From Streptomyces sp. NBC_00425 (GTDB taxonomy: Bacteria; Actinomycetota; Actinomycetes; Streptomycetales; Streptomycetaceae), in contig NZ_CP107928.1 of assembly GCF_036030735.1 (NCBI RefSeq), positions 5,890,001-5,954,000 on the forward strand: DNA of 64,000 nt, in the 5' to 3' direction. Position 1 is the stretch's first letter; each line of letters begins with the position of its first letter. This document shows, in pieces, positions 10,355-18,933 of this stretch. The notes beneath the pieces are model-generated. The model was not told the DNA's origin, ran no database searches, and saw nothing but the letters and a program-made list of their open reading frames with translations. A program made the translations under genes and the position numbers.

Positions 10355-12526
10355 ATGTCGCAGGACAGTGCCGCTTCGGCCCCCGGCCGGTCCGGGGCCC
10401 GTCCGGAGCGGCCTGTCGGCCGTGGGACAGCGGGCTCACGCTTCGCGCGCCTCCTCGAAGGCGGGCTGCTGAGGGGCGGGGTGAACGGCAGCCCCGTCCT
10501 CAGGCTGCTGATGCGGTGGATACGCCGGCCGCTGCTGCCGGTCATGCGGCTGTGGCGGCGCAACATCCAGCTGAAGGTCGTCGCCACGACGCTGCTGATG
10601 TCGCTCGGCGTCGTCCTGCTGCTGGGCTTCGTCGTGATCGGGCAGGTGCGCAACGGCCTGCTGGACGCCAAGGTCAAGGCATCGCAGAGCCAGGCCACCG
10701 GTGGGTTCGCCGTGGCCAAACAGAAGGCCGACGAGGCCGCCGGCACGCCCGCCGACGGGGGGACCCCGGCGGACGGCCGCACCTCGCAGAACGTCATCGA
10801 ATGGATGAGCGAGCTCGTGCTGTCGCTGTCCAGCGGCGGTCAGGGCGCCTTCGACGTGGTCACCCTGCCCCCCGGCTTCGACAACGGCGGCGGGTACGGA
10901 CCGCGTGCCTCCGGATACGTCGACCCCAACAAGAGCGTTCCCGAGAACCTCCGCGCGCGCGTGAACACCGGCACCGGCGCCTTCCAGAGCTACTCGCGCA
11001 TCGACTACCTCAACGACAAGGAATCCCAGCCCGCCCTGGTCATCGGCAAGCAGGTCAACGACCCCAACGGCGACCCGTACGAGCTGTACTACCTCTTCCC
11101 GCTCACACAGGAGGAGAAGTCGCTGAGCCTGGTCAAGGGCACGCTGGCGACCGCCGGACTCTTCGTCGTCGTCCTCCTCGGGGCCATCGCCTGGCTCGTC
11201 GTGCGGCAGGTCGTCACCCCCGTGCGGATGGCCGCCGGGATCGCCGAACGGCTGTCCGCCGGGCGGCTCCAGGAACGCATGAAGGTCACCGGCGAGGACG
11301 ACATCGCACGGCTCGGCGAGGCCTTCAACAAGATGGCCCAGAACCTCCAACTGAAGATCCAGCAGCTGGAGGACCTGTCGCGGATGCAGCGGCGGTTCGT
11401 GTCCGACGTGTCGCACGAGCTGCGGACGCCCCTGACCACCGTACGCATGGCCGCGGACGTCATCCACGACGCCCGGGTCGACTTCGACCCCGTCACCGCG
11501 CGGTCCGCGGAACTCCTCGCCGACCAGCTCGACCGGTTCGAGACACTCCTCGCCGACCTGCTGGAGATCAGCCGCTTCGACGCCGGCGCCGCCGCCCTCG
11601 AGGCCGAGCCGATCGACCTCAGGGAAGTCGTGCGGCGCGTCGTCAGCGGGGCCGCGCCGCTCGCCGAACGCAAGGGGTCGACCGTCCGCGTCATCGGCGA
11701 CCAGCAGCCCGTCGTCGCCGAGGCCGACGCCCGGCGCGTGGAACGCGTACTGCGCAACCTGGTGGTCAACGCCGTGGAACACGGCGAGGGCAACGACGTC
11801 GTCGTCAAACTGGCCTCCGCGGGCGGAGCCGTCGCGATCGCCGTGCGCGACTACGGCGTCGGACTCAAGCCCGGCGAGGCCACCCGCGTCTTCAGCCGGT
11901 TCTGGCGCGCCGACCCGGCACGCGCGCGTACCACCGGCGGCACCGGCCTCGGGCTTTCCATCGCCCTGGAGGACGCGCGACTGCACGGCGGCTGGCTGCA
12001 GGCCTGGGGCGAGCCCGGCGGCGGCTCCCAGTTCCGGCTGACGCTGCCCAGGACGGCCGACGAGCCACTGCGAGGCTCGCCGATACCGCTCGAGCCCAAG
12101 GACTCCCGCCGCAATCGCGGCGAACTCGACGACGCCGGTCAGCCCCGCCGCGGAGGCGAGAAGAGCGCCACCGTGCCGGTGCAGCCCGCGGGCGAGCAGC
12201 AGTCGGCCGCGCGGACGCCGCTCGCGCCCCGCCCCGCCGCCCCCACCGCCGACCCGACGGCACTGCCCGGCAACGGCGCACGCGTGGTGCCCCGTCCGGG
12301 CGCTGCGACGGGGACCAGCACCAGCGGCGGAACACGGCACGACGAGACCCCGGACGACAGGACCGCCCCGGCGGGCGGGCCGACGGGCGCCGACGAGCAC
12401 GACCGGCACGGGCAGGGGCAGGGGCACGGGCATGCGCAGGGGCAGGGGCACACCGGGACCGCCGACCGGGCGGATTCCGCGTCCGGGAGCGCGGACAAGC
12501 AAGGGGAGGCAACTCGTGGGCGCTGA
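10355..12526 (+). CDS. mtrB: sensor histidine kinase MtrB
   Basis: 723 residues, starting one base after the mtrA stop. In order: a cytoplasmic N-terminus, helix 1 (about 70-95), an extracytoplasmic sensor region with a disordered ADGGTPADGRT insert, helix 2 (about 265-288), a HAMP linker, the HisKA domain with phospho-acceptor His354 in SDVSHELRTPL, and the ATPase domain (VVNAVEHGEG, DYGVGL, GGTGLGLSIA). After the kinase core comes a disordered tail of about 150 residues that ends in a His/Gly/Gln-rich patch. MtrB phosphorylates MtrA. The last codons overlap the lpqB start. Confidence 0.96.
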   Translation: MSQDSAASAPGRSGARPERPVGRGTAGSRFARLLEGGLLRGGVNGSPVLRLLMRWIRRPLLPVMRLWRRNIQLKVVATTLLMSLGVVLLLGFVVIGQVRNGLLDAKVKASQSQATGGFAVAKQKADEAAGTPADGGTPADGRTSQNVIEWMSELVLSLSSGGQGAFDVVTLPPGFDNGGGYGPRASGYVDPNKSVPENLRARVNTGTGAFQSYSRIDYLNDKESQPALVIGKQVNDPNGDPYELYYLFPLTQEEKSLSLVKGTLATAGLFVVVLLGAIAWLVVRQVVTPVRMAAGIAERLSAGRLQERMKVTGEDDIARLGEAFNKMAQNLQLKIQQLEDLSRMQRRFVSDVSHELRTPLTTVRMAADVIHDARVDFDPVTARSAELLADQLDRFETLLADLLEISRFDAGAAALEAEPIDLREVVRRVVSGAAPLAERKGSTVRVIGDQQPVVAEADARRVERVLRNLVVNAVEHGEGNDVVVKLASAGGAVAIAVRDYGVGLKPGEATRVFSRFWRADPARARTTGGTGLGLSIALEDARLHGGWLQAWGEPGGGSQFRLTLPRTADEPLRGSPIPLEPKDSRRNRGELDDAGQPRRGGEKSATVPVQPAGEQQSAARTPLAPRPAAPTADPTALPGNGARVVPRPGAATGTSTSGGTRHDETPDDRTAPAGGPTGADEHDRHGQGQGHGHAQGQGHTGTADRADSASGSADKQGEATRGR

Positions 12527-14351
12527 GCAGCGCGAGGGGGGAACCCGGCGCACGCCGGGGCGCGCCATGGCGTACGCCGTCTGCGGAGTCGTCCTGCTGG
12601 CAGGGTGCGCCTCGATGCCCGACAGCGGCGACCTGCGCGGCGTCGAATCCACCCCGGGCCAGGACACCCAGGTCCGGGTGTTCGCCATGCCGCCCCGCGA
12701 CGACGCACAGCCCCTGGAGATCCTCCAGGGCTTTCTGGAAGCGCTCACCAGCGACGACCCCAGCTACTCGACGGCCCGCCAGTACCTGACCGGGAAGGCC
12801 GCCCAGAAGTGGCAGCCCGAACGGTCCACGACGGTCCTCGCGGACGGCCCGGCGACCATGACCGGACCCGCCGGGAACCGGGAGGGCGACGACCGCTCGT
12901 ACATCCTTTCCGGCTCCAGGGTCGCCGTCGTCGACGCCCAGCAGGCGTACTCGCCCGCCTCGGGCGACTACGGACAGACCGTTCACCTCACCCGCGACAA
13001 GAAGAACGGGCAGTGGCGCATCGACGCGCTCCCCGACGGCGTCGTCATGGGCAAGTCGGACTTCCAGCGCAACTACGTGTCCGTCAACAAGTACTACCTC
13101 GCCTCCGACACCGCCGTCGAAGGATCCGGGCAGCCCGTGGCCGTCGCCGACCCCGTCTACGTCCGCGGACGGGTCGACCCCATGACCCAGATGGTGCGCT
13201 CCGTCCTCAGCGGCCCCACCAGCTGGCTCCGCCCCGTCGTCAGATCCGGGTTCCCCACCGGAACCGCACTCGCCAAGGACGTCACCTCGCTGGCCCCCGA
13301 CGACCAGAACAAACTCACCGTCCCGCTGAACGACAAGGCCGCCCACATCGGACGCGCCAAGTGCGACGAGATGGCGGCCCAGCTGCTGTTCTCCCTCCAG
13401 AGCCTGGCCCCCACCGTCAGCGAGATCGCACTGCGCGCGGGCGGCAGCCAACTGTGCTCACTGTCCGGGGACCAGGCCAAGACCGTCGCCGCACGCGGCT
13501 CCCAGAGCGACCCCGGCTACCTGTACTTCATCGACGGCCAGCACCGCCTCGTCCGGATGGCCGCCGGCAGCGCCAGCGGCAACGCCAAGGCCGACCCCGT
13601 CCCCGGAGCCCTCGGCGCAGGCGCCACGGCCCTGCGCTCCGTGGCGGTGGCCCGCGACGAACGCAGCGCGGCAGGAGTGGCCCTGGACGGCAAGGCGCTC
13701 TACGTCACCTCCACCCTCTCCGGCAGCACCGTCGGCGACCCCGTCCTGCAGAGCACCGGCAAGACGGAGTCCGACCGGCTCACCACCCCCAGCTGGGACG
13801 CCGAGGGCAACCTCTGGGTGGCCGACCGCAACCCCGCCGACCCGCGGCTGCTCCTGCTGCAGAAGGGCGGCGGGGAGCCGCTGGAGGTCCTCACCCCGGG
13901 ACTCGACGGCCGTGTCGACGCCGTGCGCGTGGCCGCCGACGGGGTACGGATCGCCCTCGTCGTCGACAAGGGCGGCAAGCAGTCCCTGCTCATCGGTCGC
14001 ATCGAGCGCACCGGCGACACCGAACCGCCGTCCCTGTCGGTCCAGGAACTGCGTTCCGCGACGCCCGAGTTGGAACAGGTCAGGGCGGTGTCCTGGGCCG
14101 GGGACAGCCGGCTCGTGGTGGTCGGGCGGGAAGCCGGCGGCGTCGAGCAGGTGCAGTACGTGCAGAGCGACGGCTCGATCCCCGAGGCGGGCACACTGCC
14201 CGGACTCACCGAGGTCACCAGCATCGCCGCCTCCGAGGACAGCGACACCCCGCTCTTCGCCACCTCCAAGAACGGGCTGCTCTGGCTGCCCGGCGGGAGC
14301 GGGTGGCGGACGCTGAAGGAAACCGCCTCGATGGCGCTCTATCCGGGATAG
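12516..14351 (+). CDS. lpqB: lipoprotein LpqB (MtrB-associated)
   Basis: 611 residues. The GTG start overlaps the mtrB end by 11 bases and has AAGGGGAGG upstream. A signal peptide ends in the lipobox LLAGC (Cys31), so the protein is probably a lipoprotein on the outer face of the membrane. A GerMN-like domain lies around residues 200-310, and a beta-propeller-like region fills the C-terminal half. In mycobacteria LpqB binds the outer domain of MtrB and modulates the MtrAB pathway; gene order supports the same role here. An in-frame upstream extension within mtrB is not needed. Confidence 0.94.
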   Translation: MGAEQREGGTRRTPGRAMAYAVCGVVLLAGCASMPDSGDLRGVESTPGQDTQVRVFAMPPRDDAQPLEILQGFLEALTSDDPSYSTARQYLTGKAAQKWQPERSTTVLADGPATMTGPAGNREGDDRSYILSGSRVAVVDAQQAYSPASGDYGQTVHLTRDKKNGQWRIDALPDGVVMGKSDFQRNYVSVNKYYLASDTAVEGSGQPVAVADPVYVRGRVDPMTQMVRSVLSGPTSWLRPVVRSGFPTGTALAKDVTSLAPDDQNKLTVPLNDKAAHIGRAKCDEMAAQLLFSLQSLAPTVSEIALRAGGSQLCSLSGDQAKTVAARGSQSDPGYLYFIDGQHRLVRMAAGSASGNAKADPVPGALGAGATALRSVAVARDERSAAGVALDGKALYVTSTLSGSTVGDPVLQSTGKTESDRLTTPSWDAEGNLWVADRNPADPRLLLLQKGGGEPLEVLTPGLDGRVDAVRVAADGVRIALVVDKGGKQSLLIGRIERTGDTEPPSLSVQELRSATPELEQVRAVSWAGDSRLVVVGREAGGVEQVQYVQSDGSIPEAGTLPGLTEVTSIAASEDSDTPLFATSKNGLLWLPGGSGWRTLKETASMALYPG

Positions 14352-14385
14352 ATCCTTTCCGTTCCGGGGTCTCCCCGCCCCTTCT

Positions 14386-14439
14386 TGCCCCTCTCACCTC
14401 TCTCATCCCTCTTACCTCGGTCACCTCGCTTACCGCTCC
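14386..14439 (+). repeat. six tandem 9-bp units in the lpqB-comF gap
   Basis: Six consecutive nine-base units start at 14386, 14395, 14404, 14413, 14422 and 14431: TTGCCCCTC, TCACCTCTC, TCATCCCTC, TTACCTCGG, TCACCTCGC and TTACCGCTC, close to a TYACCTCNC pattern. The tract lies 35 bases after the lpqB stop. All strong pyrimidine bias is on the plus strand. It resembles an iteron array but could be a simple slipped microrepeat. Confidence 0.7.
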
Positions 14440-14507
14440 GAGTTCACCGGCGGGCCTCTCTTCGTTCGCGTCGGCCGATTTCGCCGGCCGCCGCCTTCCC
14501 CACGGGG

Positions 14508-14551
14508 TTGTCCACAGGGCGCCGGGTGGTTTTCCACAGGGTTTTTCCACA
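14508..14551 (+). promoter_or_regulatory. cluster of three DnaA-box-like sites upstream of comF
   Basis: One exact Streptomyces-type DnaA box, TTGTCCACA (14508-14516), is followed by two TTTTCCACA sites (14530-14538 and 14543-14551) in the same orientation, 22 and 13 bases apart. TTTTCCACA matches the wider bacterial consensus TTWTNCACA but is not the preferred Streptomyces form. The cluster ends 31 bases before the comF start, so DnaA could repress or activate that promoter. Confidence 0.6.
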
Positions 14552-14582
14552 GGGGTGGTGAACCACTTCCCGAGTCGGCACA

Positions 14583-15749
14583 GTGGTCGACGTGGAAGGC
14601 GTTCGCGGGTGGTGGCAGGAACTGGCCGGCCTGGTGCTGCCCGCCGAGTGCGGAGGCTGCGGAAGGGCACGCACCGTGCTCTGCCCGCGGTGCCGTGCGG
14701 CACTGTGCGACACCGCGCCGTTCCGGGTGCACCCCCTGCTGCCGCCGCCCGGACTGCCCGCCGTGCACGCGTCGGCCCGGTACGCCGACGAGGTCCGGGC
14801 GGTGCTGCTGGCCCACAAGGAACGCGGCGCGCTGGCGCTCACACGACCGCTCGGAGCGGCGCTGGCGGGGGCTGTGCGGGCGGGGATGAGGGAGAGGGGG
14901 GTGGGGTGGGGGGAGGGGGAGGGGGCCCGGCCCCCCGGCAACGTCCTGCTGGTCCCGGTACCCTCCGCCCCCGCCGCCGTCCGGGCCCGCGGTCATGATC
15001 CGGCGCGGCGGATCGCGCTCGCGGCTGCGGGTGAGTTGCGGCGCGCCGGGGTTCCGGCGCGGGTGGCGGCGGTGCTGCGGCAGCGGCGGGCCGTGGCCGA
15101 CCAGTCGGGGCTCGACGCCGGGCGGCGGTGGGACAACCTGGTGGGCGCACTGGCGGTGGCGCCCGGTGGGGCGCGGCTGTTGTGCGGCGGTCCGGTGGTC
15201 CTCGTCGACGATCTGGTGACGACCGGCGCTTCGCTGGCGGAGGCGGCTCGCGCGGTCCGGGCGGCGACCCAGGCGGTTGCATGGGCTGGCGAGGGCGAGG
15301 GCGAGGGCGAGGGCGCGGGCGGGGAAGCCGGGTCGCCGGCCTTCACGGGTCGGCCGGGTGCGGCGGCGCCTGCGGAGCCGTCGGGGCCGGGCGCGGGACG
15401 ACGGGCGGAGGCGGGGTATCGGGTGGAGGGTGGAGAGGACGGGGAGGAGATGGCGAGGGAGGTGTGTGGTGGAGATGCGTGGGCTGTGTACGCGGGTGTC
15501 GCGAGGGAAGGCAGAAGAGAGGAGTCGTCCGGAGCGAGGGAGGAAGACATCGACGGGACGGACGAGACGTGTGGGGCGCGGGTGCGATGGGCCGGAGCTG
15601 CGGGGGCCCTGGGAGCCTCGGGGACCGCAGGGGGTAGGGGATCCGGGAGATCAGCGGGCCCGTCCGACGTCGGTCCGTCGGACGTCGGCGGCGCCGGTGG
15701 TGTGCTCTGCGCGGCCGTGGTCGCGGCTTCGCCGATTCTTTGGAAATAA
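14583..15749 (+). CDS. comF: ComF-family phosphoribosyltransferase-like protein with internal low-complexity insertion
   Basis: 388 residues; ComF proteins are usually about 230-250. The N-terminus has four zinc-type cysteines (C23, C26, C34, C37). The phosphoribosyltransferase core follows, with the motif VVLVDDLVTTGAS. After helix EAARAVRAAT comes an insertion of about 145 residues, beginning with Gly-Glu repeats from four GAGGGC units (15291-15314) and rich in Gly, Ser and Arg. The usual end of the fold then resumes (VLCAAVVAAS). ComF homologues take part in DNA uptake in competent bacteria; the role in Streptomyces is unclear. The GTG start has no good ribosome-binding site. Confidence 0.85.
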   Translation: MVDVEGVRGWWQELAGLVLPAECGGCGRARTVLCPRCRAALCDTAPFRVHPLLPPPGLPAVHASARYADEVRAVLLAHKERGALALTRPLGAALAGAVRAGMRERGVGWGEGEGARPPGNVLLVPVPSAPAAVRARGHDPARRIALAAAGELRRAGVPARVAAVLRQRRAVADQSGLDAGRRWDNLVGALAVAPGGARLLCGGPVVLVDDLVTTGASLAEAARAVRAATQAVAWAGEGEGEGEGAGGEAGSPAFTGRPGAAAPAEPSGPGAGRRAEAGYRVEGGEDGEEMAREVCGGDAWAVYAGVAREGRREESSGAREEDIDGTDETCGARVRWAGAAGALGASGTAGGRGSGRSAGPSDVGPSDVGGAGGVLCAAVVAASPILWK

Positions 15750-16074
15750 ACCGGAACTGACTCAGAACTTGCGTCGTTGCAGGTAATGAGAGAGTCAATT
15801 CACCTGAACGGAGGTACGCCGCAGTAGAGGGTGACGACATCCGTCCGGGCGAGATATGTTCGGTTGTGAGGGAAAGCCGCAGGCCACACCTCTCAAATCC
15901 GAATGCCGTGCTGCGGTTTTGGTCATCATCCGCAGCACCTGGGGTGTAGATCTCGTCGATGGGGGAGGAGGAGGTGGAAGTCGCCAAGTCGGAGGTTCCG
16001 GTGCTCACCGGGGCCTGGTGCAAAAGGGAGACGCTCCGCCAGAGAAGCGGAGTGATCCGGGAACGGAGTTCTGC
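15750..16074 (+). promoter_or_regulatory. comF-hpf intergenic region and hpf leader
   Basis: There is no convincing gene in these 325 bases; the open frame through them has poor codon use and no start signal. A purine-rich GGGGGAGGAGGAGG tract lies at about 15960, and a six-base-pair stem (CTCCGC at 16034-16039 with GCGGAG at 16047-16052) sits just before the hpf ribosome-binding site. The hpf promoter must be here or in comF, but I see no clear -10/-35 pair. Confidence 0.4.
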
Positions 16075-16767
16075 GTGGACATCGTCGTCAAGGGCCGCAA
16101 GACCGAGGTGCCCGAGCGGTTCCGCAAGCACGTGGCCGAGAAGCTGAACCTGGAGAAGATCCAGAAGCTCGACGGCAAGGTGATCAGCCTCGACGTCGAG
16201 GTGTCCAAGGAGCCCAACCCCCGACAAGCCGACCGGTGCGACCGAGTGGAGATCACGCTCCACTCACGCGGCCCGGTGATCCGTGCGGAGGCGGCCGCCA
16301 GCGACGCGTACGCGGCACTCGACCTGGCGGCGGAGAAGCTGGACGCCCAGCTCCGCAAGCAGCACGACAAGCGATACACGCGCCGCGGTGCCCGCAGGCT
16401 GTCCGCGGCCGAGGTTCCCGACCACGTTCCGGGTGTGGCGACGCTCAACGGCAACGGCCGTCCCGTCCCCTCCGAAGAGTCGGAGAGCGTGCCGACGAAG
16501 CGCATCGGCTCGATCGAGGTGCAGGGCGACGGCCCCCTCGTGGTCCGTGAGAAGACGCACGTCGCAGCTCCGATGACGCTCGACCAGGCCCTCTACGAGA
16601 TGGAACTGGTCGGACACGACTTCTATCTGTTCGTCGACTCCGAGACGAAGCAGCCCAGTGTCGTCTACCGGCGGCACGCGTACGACTACGGCGTGATCTA
16701 CCTCGACACCGACCCGATGGTGGCTCAGGCGCACTCACCCGAGGCGGGTGGCGCGCTGGGCGGCTGA
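16075..16767 (+). CDS. hpf: long-form ribosome hibernation promoting factor
   Basis: 230 residues. The N-terminal RaiA/YfiA domain (about 1-105, DIVVKGRKTEVPERFRKHV to QLRKQHDKRYTRR) binds the 30S subunit. After a flexible linker, the C-terminal domain (about 170-225, PMTLDQALYEMELVGHDFY and RHAYDYGVIYLD) mediates ribosome dimerisation. Both domains together mark the long form that makes 100S ribosomes in stationary phase. The GTG start has GGAACGGAG upstream and matches the known N-terminus of the family. A longer in-frame start is possible but has no support. A ten-base-pair stem-loop follows the stop codon. Confidence 0.93.
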   Translation: MDIVVKGRKTEVPERFRKHVAEKLNLEKIQKLDGKVISLDVEVSKEPNPRQADRCDRVEITLHSRGPVIRAEAAASDAYAALDLAAEKLDAQLRKQHDKRYTRRGARRLSAAEVPDHVPGVATLNGNGRPVPSEESESVPTKRIGSIEVQGDGPLVVREKTHVAAPMTLDQALYEMELVGHDFYLFVDSETKQPSVVYRRHAYDYGVIYLDTDPMVAQAHSPEAGGALGG

Positions 16768-16791
16768 CGCGCCCGGTGACAGCTGAGCGGT

Positions 16792-16828
16792 GTGCCCCTG
16801 GAGAGCGCGTGTGCGCCCCCAGGGGCAC
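16792..16828 (+). terminator. stem-loop after hpf
   Basis: GTGCCCCTGG and CCAGGGGCAC form a perfect ten-base-pair stem with a 17-base loop, 24 bases after the hpf stop. There is no T run, which is common for GC-rich terminators in Streptomyces. Confidence 0.55.
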
Positions 16829-16973
16829 CCGTGTGCGACCCCTCGGGGGAGTCGCTCTGTCACCGCGTTGTCGTCCGGGCATGGAATCATGGCAGGGCGG
16901 CCCAACCGATGGGCCGTTGCCTTGGGTTGGCGATGGCTCAGGACCACGGCCACAGCCTTCAGGGGGAGGAACG

Positions 16974-17729
16974 ATGGCGGACAGCTTCGGACCGATGCGT
17001 GACGAGGGTGCCCACGAGGGTGTCGTCGGCATGGGCCCGGACGCGGGTGATGACGGCACTCCACGCAAGGAGCCGATCAGAGTCCTTGTCGTGGACGACC
17101 ACGCCCTGTTCCGCCGCGGACTGGAGATCGTGCTGGCGGCCGAGGAGGACATCCAGGTCGTCGGTGAGGCGGGTGACGGCGCCGAGGCGGTGGACAAGGC
17201 GGCCGACCTGCTGCCCGACATCGTGTTGATGGACGTGCGGATGCCCAAGCGCGGCGGCATCGAGGCGTGCACCTCCATCAAGGAGGTCGCTCCCAGCGCG
17301 AAGATCATCATGTTGACGATCAGCGACGAGGAAGCCGACCTCTACGAGGCGATCAAGGCCGGCGCGACCGGTTACCTCCTCAAGGAGATCTCCACGGACG
17401 AGGTCGCCACCGCGATCCGTGCGGTGGCCGACGGGCAGTCGCAGATCAGCCCCTCCATGGCGTCGAAGCTGCTCACCGAGTTCAAGTCGATGATCCAGCG
17501 GACCGACGAGCGTCGGCTCGTCCCCGCGCCGCGGCTGACGGACCGGGAGCTGGAGGTGCTCAAGCTGGTCGCCACGGGGATGAACAACCGTGACATCGCC
17601 AAGGAGTTGTTCATCTCCGAGAACACCGTGAAGAACCATGTGCGCAACATCCTGGAGAAGCTGCAGCTGCACTCCAGGATGGAGGCGGTGGTGTACGCGA
17701 TGCGGGAGAAGATCCTCGAGATCCGCTGA
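16974..17729 (+). CDS. orphan NarL/LuxR-type response regulator
   Basis: 251 residues. The receiver domain has the acidic pocket VDDH, the phospho-acceptor Asp87 (VLMDVRMP), Thr115 and switch Lys137. A LuxR-type helix-turn-helix follows (LTDRELEVLKLVATGMNNRDIAKELFISENTVKNHVRNIL). About 33 disordered residues precede the receiver. No histidine kinase gene is adjacent, so it is an orphan regulator; its partner and targets cannot be read from this window. The start has the strong site AGGGGGAGGA. The gene converges with the DNA glycosylase gene across only 31 bases. Confidence 0.92.
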   Translation: MADSFGPMRDEGAHEGVVGMGPDAGDDGTPRKEPIRVLVVDDHALFRRGLEIVLAAEEDIQVVGEAGDGAEAVDKAADLLPDIVLMDVRMPKRGGIEACTSIKEVAPSAKIIMLTISDEEADLYEAIKAGATGYLLKEISTDEVATAIRAVADGQSQISPSMASKLLTEFKSMIQRTDERRLVPAPRLTDRELEVLKLVATGMNNRDIAKELFISENTVKNHVRNILEKLQLHSRMEAVVYAMREKILEIR

Positions 17730-17760
17730 CGCCGGTCCGGGCCGTCGTGCCGCGGTCGGG

Positions 17761-18933
17761 TCAGGCGACTGCGCGGGCGAGTTCCCCGGCGAGCGGTTCG
17801 CGCAGCTCCGGGGCGTCCACGCGTTCTACGCGCACGTCCGTGCAGTCCACCCAGGTCGCGGCTTCGAGCAGGGCCTGGGCGACCGCCGGGACGGCTTTGG
17901 GGCCGTCCAGGGTGACCTGTTTGGCGACCAGGGTGCGGCCCTCGCGGGCGGGGTCCACGCGGCCGACGAGCCGCCCGCCTGACAGCACCGGCATCGCGAA
18001 GTAGCCGTGGACCCGCTTCGGCTTGGGGACGTAGGCCTCCAGGCGGTGGGTGAAGCCGAAGATCCGCTCGGTGCGTGCCCGTTCCCAGATGAGGGAGTCG
18101 AAGGGGGACAGGAGCGTGGTGCGGTGGCGGCCGTGCGGAGCCGTCTCCAGTGCGGCTGGATCGGCCCATGCGGGCTTGCCCCAGCCTTCGACCGTGACCG
18201 GGACCAGGCCGGAGTCGGCGATCACCGCGTCGACCTGTTCGCCCTTGAGCCGGTGGTAGTCGGCGATGTCCGCGCGCGTGCCGACGCCGAGGGACTGGCC
18301 GGCCAGCAGGACGAGGCGGCGCAGGCACTCGGCGTCGTCGAGCTCGTCGTGCAGCAGGGCGGCGGGTACGGCGCGTTCGGCGAGGTCGTACACGCGCTTC
18401 CAGCCGCGGCGCTCGACGCAGACCACCTCGCCGTACATCAGTGCGCGCTCCACGGCGACCTTGGTGCCGGACCAGTCCCACCACTCGCTGGTCTTCTTCG
18501 CTCCGCCCAGGTCCGTGGCGGTGAGGGGGCCTTCGGCGCGGAGTTGCTTGAGGACCTGGTCGTAGGTGCCCTCGGGGAGGGCGTGGTTCCAGTGCGGCCG
18601 GTTGCGGTAGGCGCGGCGGCGGAAGGCGAAGTGGGGCCATTCCTCGATGGGGAGGATGCAGGCGGCGTGGGACCAGTACTCGAAGGCGTGGGTGTCCTGC
18701 CAGTAGGCGCGCTCGACCGCCTTGCGGCCCACGGCGCCGAGGCGGGCGTAGGGGATCAGCTCGTGGGAGCGGGCCAGGACGGAGATGGTGTCGAGCTGGA
18801 CCGCGCCGAGGTGACGGAGCACGCCACGGACGCCGGCCTTGCGGTCGGGCGTGCCGAGGAAGCCCTGTGCGCGCAGGGCGATGCGGCGGGCTTCGTCTGC
18901 GGAGAGCTCGGCGGCGGGGCGCGGGGTCGTCAT
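17761..18933 (-). CDS. winged-helix DNA glycosylase, AlkX/YcaQ-like (HTH_42 family)
   Basis: 390 residues. The sequence fits the HTH_42 family of winged-helix DNA glycosylases (LRHLGAVQLDTISVLARSHELIPYARLG near the N-terminus, LSPFDSLIWERARTERIFGFTHRLEAY and GYFAMPVL later). Characterised members remove alkylated bases and unhook interstrand crosslinks. The key motif here is QLD, the QxD form seen in YcaQ-like enzymes, rather than the QxQ form of the AlkZ self-resistance enzyme of azinomycin producers. That favours a housekeeping crosslink-repair role. The ATG before TTPRPAAEL is preferred to one three codons upstream. Ribosome binding is weak for either. Confidence 0.85.
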   Translation of the reverse strand: MTTPRPAAELSADEARRIALRAQGFLGTPDRKAGVRGVLRHLGAVQLDTISVLARSHELIPYARLGAVGRKAVERAYWQDTHAFEYWSHAACILPIEEWPHFAFRRRAYRNRPHWNHALPEGTYDQVLKQLRAEGPLTATDLGGAKKTSEWWDWSGTKVAVERALMYGEVVCVERRGWKRVYDLAERAVPAALLHDELDDAECLRRLVLLAGQSLGVGTRADIADYHRLKGEQVDAVIADSGLVPVTVEGWGKPAWADPAALETAPHGRHRTTLLSPFDSLIWERARTERIFGFTHRLEAYVPKPKRVHGYFAMPVLSGGRLVGRVDPAREGRTLVAKQVTLDGPKAVPAVAQALLEAATWVDCTDVRVERVDAPELREPLAGELARAVA

